Positions 8,677 to 16,578 of a stretch of 64,000 nt of DNA are shown here, in pieces. The notes under the pieces are model-generated. The model did not search any database, had not been told where the DNA came from, and was given only the letters and a program-made list of their open reading frames with translations. The stretch covers positions 1,860,001 to 1,924,000 of the forward strand of contig NZ_CP159833.1 in assembly GCF_047730175.1 (NCBI RefSeq). Direction: 5' to 3'. Source of the stretch: Marifrigoribacter sp047730175. Its GTDB lineage: Bacteria; Bacteroidota; Bacteroidia; Flavobacteriales; Flavobacteriaceae. The stretch's first letter is position 1. The number at the start of each line of letters is the position of its first letter. The position numbers and the translations under genes are program-made.

Positions 8677-9609
8677 ATGCAACAAATAACAAATACTATT
8701 TTAATGATTCGTCCTGTTAAATTTAGGATGAATGAAGAAACAGCTGTAAATAATTATTTTCAAGAGGAAATGAGTATTAATAATAAAGAGATTAATACAA
8801 AAGCTCAAGCAGAATTTGATTCTTTTGTGGAAAAATTAAGGGCGGTTGGTGTTCAGGTTATTGTTGAAAACGATGTATTAGAACTTGATACCCCAGATTC
8901 AATTTTCCCAAATAATTGGGTGAGTTTTCATAAAAATGGTAGCGTTGTTTTATATCCAATGTTTGCTGAAAACAGAAGAAGAGAACGAAGAGAGGAAATC
9001 TTGATTCGTTTAGAAAAAGAAGGTTTTATTATTAAAGATATTGTTGATTATACTTCCGCTGAGCATGAAGAATTATATTTAGAAGGTACTGGTAGTTTAT
9101 TATTAGATAGAGTAAGCCAAAAGGCTTATTGTGCGCTTTCAGATCGAGCACATGAAGATTTAATTATAGAATTTTGCGAAGATTTTGATTGCTCACCAGT
9201 TATTTTTAATGCATTTCAGACAAAAGATGGAAAAAGATTGCCTATTTATCATACCAATGTAATGATGGCTTTAGGTGAAAATATAGCAATAATATGTCTT
9301 GATTCAATCGATGATAAAAAAGAAAAAAAGTTTGTCATTAGTAATCTAAAGGAAGATAAAAAAGAAATCATTGCAATTTCAGAAGAACAAATGCATCAAT
9401 TCGCAGGAAATATGCTTCAAGTTATTGGTGCCAATGGTACAAAATATATGGTCATGAGTAAAGCAGCACATGATTGTTTAACACAAGAACAAATCAATAA
9501 AATTGAAGCACATGCTCAAATTTTAAGTAGTGACTTACAAACTATTGAAACTTGTGGAGGTGGAAGTGCTCGTTGTATGATGGCAGAAGTATTTTTACCA
9601 AAAGACTAA
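8677..9609 (+). CDS. ctlX: Citrulline utilization hydrolase, CtlX type
   Basis: This 310-aa protein is of the arginine-deiminase-related CtlX family, named for a citrulline ureidase that releases ornithine, CO2 and ammonia. It opens with the family N-terminus (TNTILMIRPVKFRMNEETAV). FPNNWVSFHKNGSVVLYPM follows near residues 78-96, then LEGTGSLLLDR, His192 in IYHTNVMMAL, and the nucleophile Cys300 in GGSARCMMAE. With the related enzyme at 7138 it suggests local arginine/citrulline breakdown. The start follows a clear -7 box. Confidence 0.82.
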   Translation: MQQITNTILMIRPVKFRMNEETAVNNYFQEEMSINNKEINTKAQAEFDSFVEKLRAVGVQVIVENDVLELDTPDSIFPNNWVSFHKNGSVVLYPMFAENRRRERREEILIRLEKEGFIIKDIVDYTSAEHEELYLEGTGSLLLDRVSQKAYCALSDRAHEDLIIEFCEDFDCSPVIFNAFQTKDGKRLPIYHTNVMMALGENIAIICLDSIDDKKEKKFVISNLKEDKKEIIAISEEQMHQFAGNMLQVIGANGTKYMVMSKAAHDCLTQEQINKIEAHAQILSSDLQTIETCGGGSARCMMAEVFLPKD

Positions 9610-9623
9610 TACAATTATATTAT

Positions 9624-9668
9624 ACCTCATCGTTAATCAATTGTTGATTAACGGTGAGGTGTTTTTTT
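9624..9668. terminator. Bidirectional terminator between ctlX and the T9SS gene
   Basis: ACCTCATCGTTAATCAA (9624-9640) pairs with the complementary arm ending at 9660, with one mismatch, followed by a T-run on the plus strand. It sits between two convergent genes and can serve both. Confidence 0.85.
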
Positions 9669-9676
9669 TATTTATT

Positions 9677-11110
9677 TTATTTTGTTATGATCAGTTTATG
9701 AGTTTGACTGCTATTGTTGTTATTTATAATAGCTATATAAAGGCCACTAGGGAGATTTAAATTTAACTCGTTTTTATTACTTAAAAGACTGTTTTGATAA
9801 ACTAATTGTCCATTTAAATTAAATATTTTAAGGGATGTAGGTTCTGTATTACTTATTTGAATATTAAAAGTACCATTTGATGGGTTTGGATAGATCTTAT
9901 GTGTTGTAAAATTATCCTCAACATTAGGAATGCTTAAAACTTCAGAGGTGTTCCAGTAAAAATTAGTTTTATCTACAAATCCTTGGATAATAATATCAGA
10001 TTGTTCATCTCCGTTAAAATCATCTACTACGCAGGCAGCGATGTATTCTCCACCTAAAGTAATCGCAGGTTCAAATTCATTGTTACCAAGATTTTCATAT
10101 ACGATGTTGAAAATATTTGGCAATCCTCCGTCTTGAGAACCAACAATAACGATGTCTTGATCACCATCGTTATCGAGGTCTGCAATGGCGTTTGTACCAG
10201 CGAAGGTGTTTTGTAAGCCTGTTGTGGTTAGTTCAGTGAACTCTCCATCGCCATCATTAAGGTAGAGAATGGTCCTTACATCGAAAGCGTCAGTTAGTCC
10301 GGACATCAAAATATCAAGATCACCATCGTTATCAGTATCGGCAACATCAACATCATCTGCAGCAAGTTGTACAAAATTTGTGTTGGTATCCTCGGTGTAA
10401 TTTCCTAGGCCATCATTCAAATATAGTCTTGTTAAAGCCGCATCATTTTCCTGAATTCCCGAAATTATGACGTCTGCATCGCCGTCATTTTCCACATCGA
10501 TGAATGCTACTGCTGCGAATTTAACAGGAGTGAAAGCTGTACTGCCAGAAGGTGTAAAATTGGCATTTCCGTCATTTAAATAAGTATCAGCAACGAATTC
10601 ATCGTTCTTATCACTGGTAGAGATTATAATGTCTAAGTCACCATCGCCATCTATGTCTTCAATCGCTGCACCAGGTCCTTGAAATTCTGGCAAGAGAGTA
10701 TTGCTTAATTGAGTAAAGCTTCCGGTTCCATCATTTAAGTATATTCTTGTGAATATTCCAATCCCTCCTCCATCATTACTTCCGGAAATATATAGATCAA
10801 GGTCTCCATCACTATCTAAGTCTTTAAACTCTGTAACACTAGAAAAAACACGGTCTGGGATAGTGGTGTTGGTCACTTCTGTGAAATTTCCGTTTCCGTC
10901 ATTTAGATAGAGAGCAGCTCCGAACACTGGGCCTTGTCCAGTCATGAGAAGATCTTGATCTCCATCATTATCAATGTCTCCGCTAGCAAAGGATCCTCCA
11001 TAGACTTCTATTAAATCTGGCTGTGGATCTGCTAGTGTAAAGTTGATTTGGGCATTTACATTTTCTAGAAATAAGGTAAGTACTAACAGTGTAATGGTAA
11101 TTCTTTTCAT
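9677..11110 (-). CDS. Secreted FG-GAP/VCBS repeat protein with T9SS type A sorting domain
   Basis: The frame is open upstream to 11272, but I place the start at 11110, where MKRITITLLVLTLFLENVNA forms a clean signal peptide; this gives 477 aa. The body has seven FG-GAP/VCBS-type repeats of about 55 residues, each with a calcium-loop-like core such as DIDNDGDQDLL, DLDSDGDLDLY, DIDGDGDLDII and DTDNDGDLDIL, suggesting a seven-bladed integrin-like propeller. The last 75 residues (YPNPSNGTFNIQISN to the terminal K) form a type A sorting domain for export by T9SS. It is probably a surface or released protein of unknown ligand. The region before the start carries a palindrome also found before the next gene. 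Confidence 0.85.
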   Translation of the reverse strand: MKRITITLLVLTLFLENVNAQINFTLADPQPDLIEVYGGSFASGDIDNDGDQDLLMTGQGPVFGAALYLNDGNGNFTEVTNTTIPDRVFSSVTEFKDLDSDGDLDLYISGSNDGGGIGIFTRIYLNDGTGSFTQLSNTLLPEFQGPGAAIEDIDGDGDLDIIISTSDKNDEFVADTYLNDGNANFTPSGSTAFTPVKFAAVAFIDVENDGDADVIISGIQENDAALTRLYLNDGLGNYTEDTNTNFVQLAADDVDVADTDNDGDLDILMSGLTDAFDVRTILYLNDGDGEFTELTTTGLQNTFAGTNAIADLDNDGDQDIVIVGSQDGGLPNIFNIVYENLGNNEFEPAITLGGEYIAACVVDDFNGDEQSDIIIQGFVDKTNFYWNTSEVLSIPNVEDNFTTHKIYPNPSNGTFNIQISNTEPTSLKIFNLNGQLVYQNSLLSNKNELNLNLPSGLYIAIINNNNSSQTHKLIITK

Positions 11111-11133
11111 AGCAATTTTTTTATAATTTGATT

Positions 11134-11180
11134 CAAATATGAGAGAATTGACGAATATAGTCTTCACGCCTGAGTGTGAA
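11134..11180 (-). promoter_or_regulatory. LuxR-box-like palindrome and -7 box upstream of the FG-GAP gene
   Basis: TTCACGCCTGAGTGTGAA (11163-11180 on the plus strand) has TTCAC/GTGAA arms. Read on the minus strand it is followed after 21 bases by CATATTTG (11134-11141), one base off the TAnnTTTG -7 box. The same palindrome, spacing and -7 box precede the other T9SS gene. The palindrome centre falls about 42 bases before the expected transcription start. Confidence 0.6.
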
Positions 11181-11199
11181 AACACAGATAAACATGAAA

Positions 11200-11272
11200 T
11201 TTTAATTCCCTCTAATACTACACGTAGCAACTTTCTGTCGGATTCATTTAATTTTATATTAATAGCCCGCAA
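11200..11272 (-). pseudogene. Remnant of a LuxR-type regulator C-terminus
   Basis: Reading in frame just upstream of the palindrome gives AINIKLNESDRKLL followed directly by RVVLEGIKIS. The intact regulator at 12985-14619 has AINRKLNETDWKVL near residue 466 and LLLEGIKIS near its end, about 50 residues apart. The remnant therefore joins the start of the HTH domain to the C-terminal tail with the HTH itself deleted. It marks an old tandem duplication of the regulator-plus-target locus. An in-frame stop lies just upstream. Confidence 0.65.
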
Positions 11273-11405
11273 GATTTAGTATATAAGCAATAGCGGATTA
11301 AAACATACTTAATAAATAAAAGAAACACTCTTAATCAAATACAAAACGGCTTGAGTAAACCCTCGAACCCAAACCGCTGTTGTTTTACTATCTAGTAAGC
11401 AGTCG

Positions 11406-12887
11406 TTATTCTTTTATAATCTTTGTATTTATGGTGTCATTATTTTGATTAGAAACTCTTAATATATAAGTTCCAGATGGGTAATTGGAAATATTTAAAG
11501 CGTAAATATTAGAATTTAAATCTGTTTCAAAAAGAAGACTACCGGTCATATTATAAAGTTCTATTTTTAAAAGCTGATCTTTATTTAAACTTATATTTAT
11601 AAAATCATTTGAAGGGTTTGGATATAAACTTATGGTTGATGCTAAATCAATTGTAGGAATTGATAGAACAGTGGATAGGTCGAAAACCCTTACGTGACCT
11701 GAAAAGTTACCATTACCATCATTAGATTTGCCGCCAATAGCCACAATACTTCCATCAGCCGAAATATCTACCGAATAGCCTGATTCATCATAAGCAGCCT
11801 CTCCGTTAATATCTTCGCCCATTTGTGTCCAAACTCCACCTAAATTTTGAAAAATTCTAACATGGCCCGAATTATTGCCATTGCCATCATTCCATACACC
11901 GCCTATAGCAATAACGTTTCCGCTTGCGGACAGCGCTATCGACCAGCCAGAATAATCTTCACTCGCTTCCCCATTTATATCTTCACCTATTTGTGTCCAG
12001 ACGCCTCCTATATTTTCAAAAATTCGTACCTGTCCCGAATCTTGTCCATTAGCATTGTCGCCCAATGCACTTATTGCCACTATATTTCCAACTTCAGACA
12101 ATGCAACTCTAAAACCTGAACTCTCAAATTCCGTCTCACCATTAATATCTCCACCCAACTGTGTCCATGTCCCACCTATATTTTCATATATTTTAACCTC
12201 ACCTGTATTTGTGCCATTCTCATCATTTTGCGAGGCTCCTATGGCTACTATATTTCCCTCCCCATTTAGTGCTACTGAATTACCTAGTTGCCCTTGTTCC
12301 TGGTCTCCTTCAATATCTTGACCTATTTGTATCCAAGCCCCACCTACATTTTCAAAAACTTTAACATATCCAGTATTCTCACTATTTCCATCGCCACGCG
12401 GCGCTCCTATAGCTATTATACTGCCATCGTTTGATAATGATATACTAGTAGCTGATAAATCTTGAAAATTTTCCCCTTCAATATCTTCACCTATTTGTGT
12501 CCACGTACCAGATATATTTTCATATATCTCCACTTGACCCCTCCAGGAATTATTCAAATCAGAACCAATGGCAACGATACTACCATCTGCAGATAGTGCC
12601 AATGACCATCCTGACCGATCGTCTGGGGCCTCTCCGGCAATATCTTCGCCTATTTTTGTCCACGTACCGTCTACATTTTCATATACTCTTACATGACCAG
12701 ATCTATTACCGCCATCATCATTTTCAATAGCACCAATAGCTACGATGTTACCATTTGCGGAGGTAGCTACTGTATGACCCGAAAAGTCATCTGTATTTTC
12801 TCCATCTATGTCATTACCTATTTGTACTTGACTATAGCCTGTTAATCCCAATGTTAGTATTGCGATTGATAAAATAATTTTTTTCAT
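11406..12887 (-). CDS. Secreted propeller-repeat protein with T9SS type A sorting domain
   Basis: The start is set at 12887, where MKKIILSIAILTLGLTGYSQ is a signal peptide; the frame extends upstream to 12941 but that part overlaps the promoter. The 493-aa product has about seven repeats of roughly 50 residues built on DGSIVAIG...GxVxIYENIGGTWTQIGEDINGE, which resemble integrin-alpha-like or FG-GAP-like propeller blades. The end (SLYPNPSNDFINISL to the terminal KE) is a type A sorting domain for T9SS. No enzyme motif is seen. Promoter and position match the FG-GAP gene downstream, suggesting joint regulation. Confidence 0.83.
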   Translation of the reverse strand: MKKIILSIAILTLGLTGYSQVQIGNDIDGENTDDFSGHTVATSANGNIVAIGAIENDDGGNRSGHVRVYENVDGTWTKIGEDIAGEAPDDRSGWSLALSADGSIVAIGSDLNNSWRGQVEIYENISGTWTQIGEDIEGENFQDLSATSISLSNDGSIIAIGAPRGDGNSENTGYVKVFENVGGAWIQIGQDIEGDQEQGQLGNSVALNGEGNIVAIGASQNDENGTNTGEVKIYENIGGTWTQLGGDINGETEFESSGFRVALSEVGNIVAISALGDNANGQDSGQVRIFENIGGVWTQIGEDINGEASEDYSGWSIALSASGNVIAIGGVWNDGNGNNSGHVRIFQNLGGVWTQMGEDINGEAAYDESGYSVDISADGSIVAIGGKSNDGNGNFSGHVRVFDLSTVLSIPTIDLASTISLYPNPSNDFINISLNKDQLLKIELYNMTGSLLFETDLNSNIYALNISNYPSGTYILRVSNQNNDTINTKIIKE

Positions 12888-12907
12888 AACATTTTTTTTA
12901 TTAGCTG

Positions 12908-12954
12908 CAAAAATGAGAAAATTTACCAAAATAGAATTCACGCCTGAGTGTGAA
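12908..12954 (-). promoter_or_regulatory. LuxR-box-like palindrome and -7 box upstream of the propeller-repeat gene
   Basis: TTCACGCCTGAGTGTGAA at 12937-12954 is identical to the copy at 11163-11180. On the minus strand, 21 bases separate it from CATTTTTG (12908-12915), a -7-like box. No -33 TTTG is present at the usual distance, as expected for an activator-dependent promoter. It starts about 30 bases after the stop codon of the LuxR-type regulator. Confidence 0.62.
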
Positions 12955-12984
12955 AACCGATAAAAACAATGATAATTATGAAAT

Positions 12985-14619
12985 TTAAGTAGCCGTACTT
13001 GAATTATTTGAAATTTTAATTCCTTCTAACAACAATGAAATCTTTTTGTATTTAGATTCTTTAATATTGAAATACTCATACATCCTGCGAAGCGAAGAAC
13101 CAATTCCATCCACACTCATAAAAACTTTCTCAGCGATTTCTTTATTGGTAATTACGGGATTTTCTAATAAAAGATTGAGTACCTTCCAGTCGGTTTCATT
13201 TAATTTTCTGTTAATAGCATGCTCAATTTTTTCTTTATTCAATTCAAACTTATTAGAATCTACTATTAATCCCTTATTTGCATTGTTTTTAAGCTTCTCT
13301 ATTTCATTTAATAGTAATTCTCGTTTTGCTTGGTTTTTTTTGATTTTAGATCTAAAATAGAATACGATACAAAAAATTAATAGGGAAGAAGTTATTAGTA
13401 TAAAAAACGTTCTTTTAAGTTGTGAGACTTTGAGTGCTGCTTTTTCTTTTTCATTTTCAAGTTTATTTTCATAAACTTTAAGTTCAAAATCATTTTTCAC
13501 CGCTTCACTTACTACAGCAAAATTATTTTTTTCTTGTTGAACACTATCCCTGTAAACAGTGTATTTTTCATACATATTAAGTGATAAATCAAACTTGCTT
13601 TGAGATTTGTAACACTTATATAGGAGCTCATATAAATCTCTGTTAAATTCTTTAAAGGTGTCTGAAGGAAGATTTACTAATATTGACTCCCCTCTCTTTA
13701 ATGCTTCATCTACATCTGTTTCAAAATAAATTTTCGCAATAGTAATTTCAGCATTAATAATTCCACTTTTTATATCAAGTTCTTTATTTAGGGCTAGGTT
13801 TTTATTAGCATAGTCATTCGCTTTTTCCAGTTGATTTATTTTAAGGTGTATGCTAGCAAGCACAGCATAACAATCAGCAATAAAAAATTTTTCGTTTTTT
13901 ACTTGAAGTATTTTTAGGCCTTTTTCATAATCGGTCTTAGCATCTAGGTAAAGTCCCTTTTCAAAATTAGTCCAGCCCATGTTAATAAATATGATAGCAG
14001 TACTTCTATCTTCAAATCCTCTTTTATTTAAAATAGAAAGCGCTTTTTCATAATATTCTAATGCTATATCATAATTGTTAATGGTTAGGAAAACACTCCC
14101 TAAGCTAGTTAACATATGGGCTTCTCCATCCGAGTTATTTAATTCTTGGTATAGCTTTAATGCCTTGGAAAAATGTTCTGTTGCTTGTTTATAATTTTGT
14201 CTGTAAACAAAAATATTTCCCATATTACCCATTATTTTAGCTTGTAAAATTGGATCATTTAGTCGTTTAGCTAAGTTTTCAGCTTCGGTGTAAGCTTCCA
14301 TAGCAATATCATAGTTTCCTTTTAGTCTATGTATATTTCCCTTTCTTTTAGTTGCACGATACAGTTGTAACGTTGCGTTTTTTTCATTTGCTAATTCATA
14401 GTGATAATCAAGAGCTGCCAGTGTAGAATCTGGTTTTATTTGATTATTAATTTCGTAATATTCTTCTAAAGCATTGAATCTAATAGAGTCAGATTTTTTT
14501 TCATCTTTCCAGGTGTTTGTTAAAGAATCTCCATTAGTTTGAGAAGTGCCAATGTTAATAATAAATAACAATAGAAAAAATAAACCTTTTTTTAAGTTTT
14601 TGAATTTAGAACATTCCAT
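12985..14619 (-). CDS. Membrane-anchored TPR protein with LuxR-type HTH domain
   Basis: This 544-aa protein has a probable signal peptide (residues 1-27), then a tetratricopeptide array from about 60 to 330 (for example EAHMLTSLGSVFLTINNYDIALEYYEKAL in pieces), a coiled coil, a transmembrane helix near 403-422 (FFILITSSLLIFCIVFYF), a second coiled coil, and a C-terminal LuxR-like helix-turn-helix (about 471-530, with NKEIAEKVFMSVDGIGSSL). It is probably a one-component transmembrane regulator, sensing in the periplasm and binding DNA inside. The next gene, 97 bases downstream, carries the palindrome it may bind. The signal is unknown. Confidence 0.8.
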   Translation of the reverse strand: MECSKFKNLKKGLFFLLLFIINIGTSQTNGDSLTNTWKDEKKSDSIRFNALEEYYEINNQIKPDSTLAALDYHYELANEKNATLQLYRATKRKGNIHRLKGNYDIAMEAYTEAENLAKRLNDPILQAKIMGNMGNIFVYRQNYKQATEHFSKALKLYQELNNSDGEAHMLTSLGSVFLTINNYDIALEYYEKALSILNKRGFEDRSTAIIFINMGWTNFEKGLYLDAKTDYEKGLKILQVKNEKFFIADCYAVLASIHLKINQLEKANDYANKNLALNKELDIKSGIINAEITIAKIYFETDVDEALKRGESILVNLPSDTFKEFNRDLYELLYKCYKSQSKFDLSLNMYEKYTVYRDSVQQEKNNFAVVSEAVKNDFELKVYENKLENEKEKAALKVSQLKRTFFILITSSLLIFCIVFYFRSKIKKNQAKRELLLNEIEKLKNNANKGLIVDSNKFELNKEKIEHAINRKLNETDWKVLNLLLENPVITNKEIAEKVFMSVDGIGSSLRRMYEYFNIKESKYKKISLLLEGIKISNNSSTAT

Positions 14620-14776
14620 TTTTTTGGGTGTAAAACTTATTAAAATTAAGGTAATTAAAGCATTTGTTTTATCAAAAACACAAAACTACTAAATATTGCA
14701 ACTATTATAAGATTTAAAAAAGTAATTAATTATCTAACAGATTGTATATTGAGGATAAAACAAAACGATTTTCTGC

Positions 14777-14784
14777 TATCTTTG
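14777..14784 (+). promoter_or_regulatory. -7 box of argS
   Basis: TATCTTTG matches the TAnnTTTG consensus and lies 18 bases before the argS start codon. No convincing -33 box was found at 19 bases. Confidence 0.5.
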
Positions 14785-14802
14785 TTATCTTAAAATTAAA
14801 AC

Positions 14803-16578
14803 ATGTCGCTTCAAGAAACACTCGAATTACAAATTAAAAAGGCAGTAAATCAACTTTACCAAGCAGATTTAGAAACAGTAGAATTTCAAGCAACTAGGAA
14901 AGAGTTTGAAGGAGATATTACTATTGTTGTTTTTCCAATGTTACGCGTAGTAAAAGGAAATCCTGTACAAATTGGGGAAGCAATTGGTGCTTATTTAGTT
15001 GAGAATGTTGAAGAAGTTCTACGTTTTAATGTGGTGAAAGGTTTTTTAAACTTGGTTTTAAGTGACGCTTACTTTTTAAACTTTTTTAAAGGGGTCTCAG
15101 ATTTTTCAGATTTTGGAAAAGCAGCGCATAAAGAAGGAGCTTTCATGGTGGAGTATTCATCACCAAACACAAACAAACCATTACATCTTGGACATGTTCG
15201 TAATGTATTATTAGGTTATTCTGTTGCTGAAATATTAAAAGCTTCAGGGAAAAATGTATATAAAACTCAAATCATAAATGATCGAGGAATCCATATTTGT
15301 AAGAGTATGCTGGCTTGGAAAAAATATGGAGATGGGGAAACGCCAGAATCAGTAGGATTAAAAGGTGATAAGTTGGTAGGTAACTACTATGTAAGGTTTG
15401 ATCAAGAGTATAAAAAAGAAATAGCACAATTAATAGCAGAAGGATTATCTGAAGACGAAGCAAAAGTACAAGCTCCTTTATTACTTGAAGCGCAAGAAAT
15501 GCTTCGTAAATGGGAAGCTGGAGATACAGAAGTTGTTGGGCTTTGGGAGAAAATGAACAGTTGGGTCTATAAAGGATTTGATGTTACTTATAAAGCCATT
15601 GGAGTTGATTTTGATAAATTGTATTATGAGAGTAATACCTATTTACTAGGAAAAGAAGTTATTAAAGAAGGACTTTCTAAAAATGTATTTTACAAAAAGG
15701 ATGATGGTTCTATTTGGTGCGATTTAACGGAAGATGGTTTAGATGAAAAAATTGTACAACGTAGTGATGGTACTGCGGTATATATGACGCAAGATATTGG
15801 TACAGCGATTCAACGCTCTAAAGATTATCCTGATGTTGGAGGAATGATTTATACCGTTGGAAATGAACAAGAATATCACTTTCAGGTATTGTTTTTAATT
15901 CTGAAAAAATTAGGATTCGATTGGGCTCAAAACTTATTTCATTTAAGTTATGGGATGGTCGATTTACCTTCTGGTAAAATGAAAAGTAGAGAAGGAACTG
16001 TTGTGGATGCAGATGATTTAATAGCTGAAATGGCAAGTACAGCACGTAAAATAAGTGAAGAATTAGGTAAAATCGATAGTTTTTCAGAAGAAGAAATGAC
16101 CGCACTTTATCATATGATAGGGTTAGGTGCTTTAAAGTATTACATCTTAAAAGTAGATCCAAAAAAACGAATCCTTTTCAACCCAGAAGAAAGTGTAGAT
16201 TTTCAAGGTAATACAGGTCCATTCATTCAATATACCTATGCTAGAATTCAATCTATATTAAGAAAAGCTGGAAATACTACAGAATCTTCATATGAAGGGT
16301 TAGAGCTTCACGAAAAAGAAAAAGAACTATTAAAACAATTACAATTATTTCCGGAGATAATGCAACAGGCTGCAGCTAATTACAATCCAGCATTAATAGC
16401 AAATTACACCTATGAATTGGTGAAAGCGTTTAATTCATTTTATCAAAACGTTTCGATTGTAATGGGAGTTGATGATCCTAAGGTTAAAAGTTTTAGAATT
16501 AGTTTGTCTCGTTCAGTTGGGCAAGTTATAAAAACAGCTTTTTCGGTTCTTGGAATACAAGTTCCGGAACGTATGTAA
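14803..16578 (+). CDS. argS: Arginyl-tRNA synthetase
   Basis: This 591-aa class I synthetase charges tRNA-Arg. The N-terminal tRNA-recognition domain covers about residues 1-85. The ATP site has the HIGH-type motif HLGH at 128-131 within SSPNTNKPLHLGHVRN. The KMSKS-type loop is SGKMKSREG with Lys392. A helical anticodon-binding domain follows from about 470. Length and motifs are normal. It stops at the base before the convergent TonB receptor gene's stop codon, so the two genes abut. Confidence 0.97.
   Translation: MSLQETLELQIKKAVNQLYQADLETVEFQATRKEFEGDITIVVFPMLRVVKGNPVQIGEAIGAYLVENVEEVLRFNVVKGFLNLVLSDAYFLNFFKGVSDFSDFGKAAHKEGAFMVEYSSPNTNKPLHLGHVRNVLLGYSVAEILKASGKNVYKTQIINDRGIHICKSMLAWKKYGDGETPESVGLKGDKLVGNYYVRFDQEYKKEIAQLIAEGLSEDEAKVQAPLLLEAQEMLRKWEAGDTEVVGLWEKMNSWVYKGFDVTYKAIGVDFDKLYYESNTYLLGKEVIKEGLSKNVFYKKDDGSIWCDLTEDGLDEKIVQRSDGTAVYMTQDIGTAIQRSKDYPDVGGMIYTVGNEQEYHFQVLFLILKKLGFDWAQNLFHLSYGMVDLPSGKMKSREGTVVDADDLIAEMASTARKISEELGKIDSFSEEEMTALYHMIGLGALKYYILKVDPKKRILFNPEESVDFQGNTGPFIQYTYARIQSILRKAGNTTESSYEGLELHEKEKELLKQLQLFPEIMQQAAANYNPALIANYTYELVKAFNSFYQNVSIVMGVDDPKVKSFRISLSRSVGQVIKTAFSVLGIQVPERM

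Noticed and set aside
11111..11272. N-terminal extension of the FG-GAP protein
   Set aside because: It would begin with TTG, run through the palindrome and promoter, and bury the signal peptide; its first part is a regulator relic.
11345..11395. tRNA-like T-arm (GGTTTGGGTTCGAGGG on the minus strand)
   Set aside because: The bases flanking the TTCGA loop do not pair as a T-stem, and no acceptor or anticodon arm can be formed.
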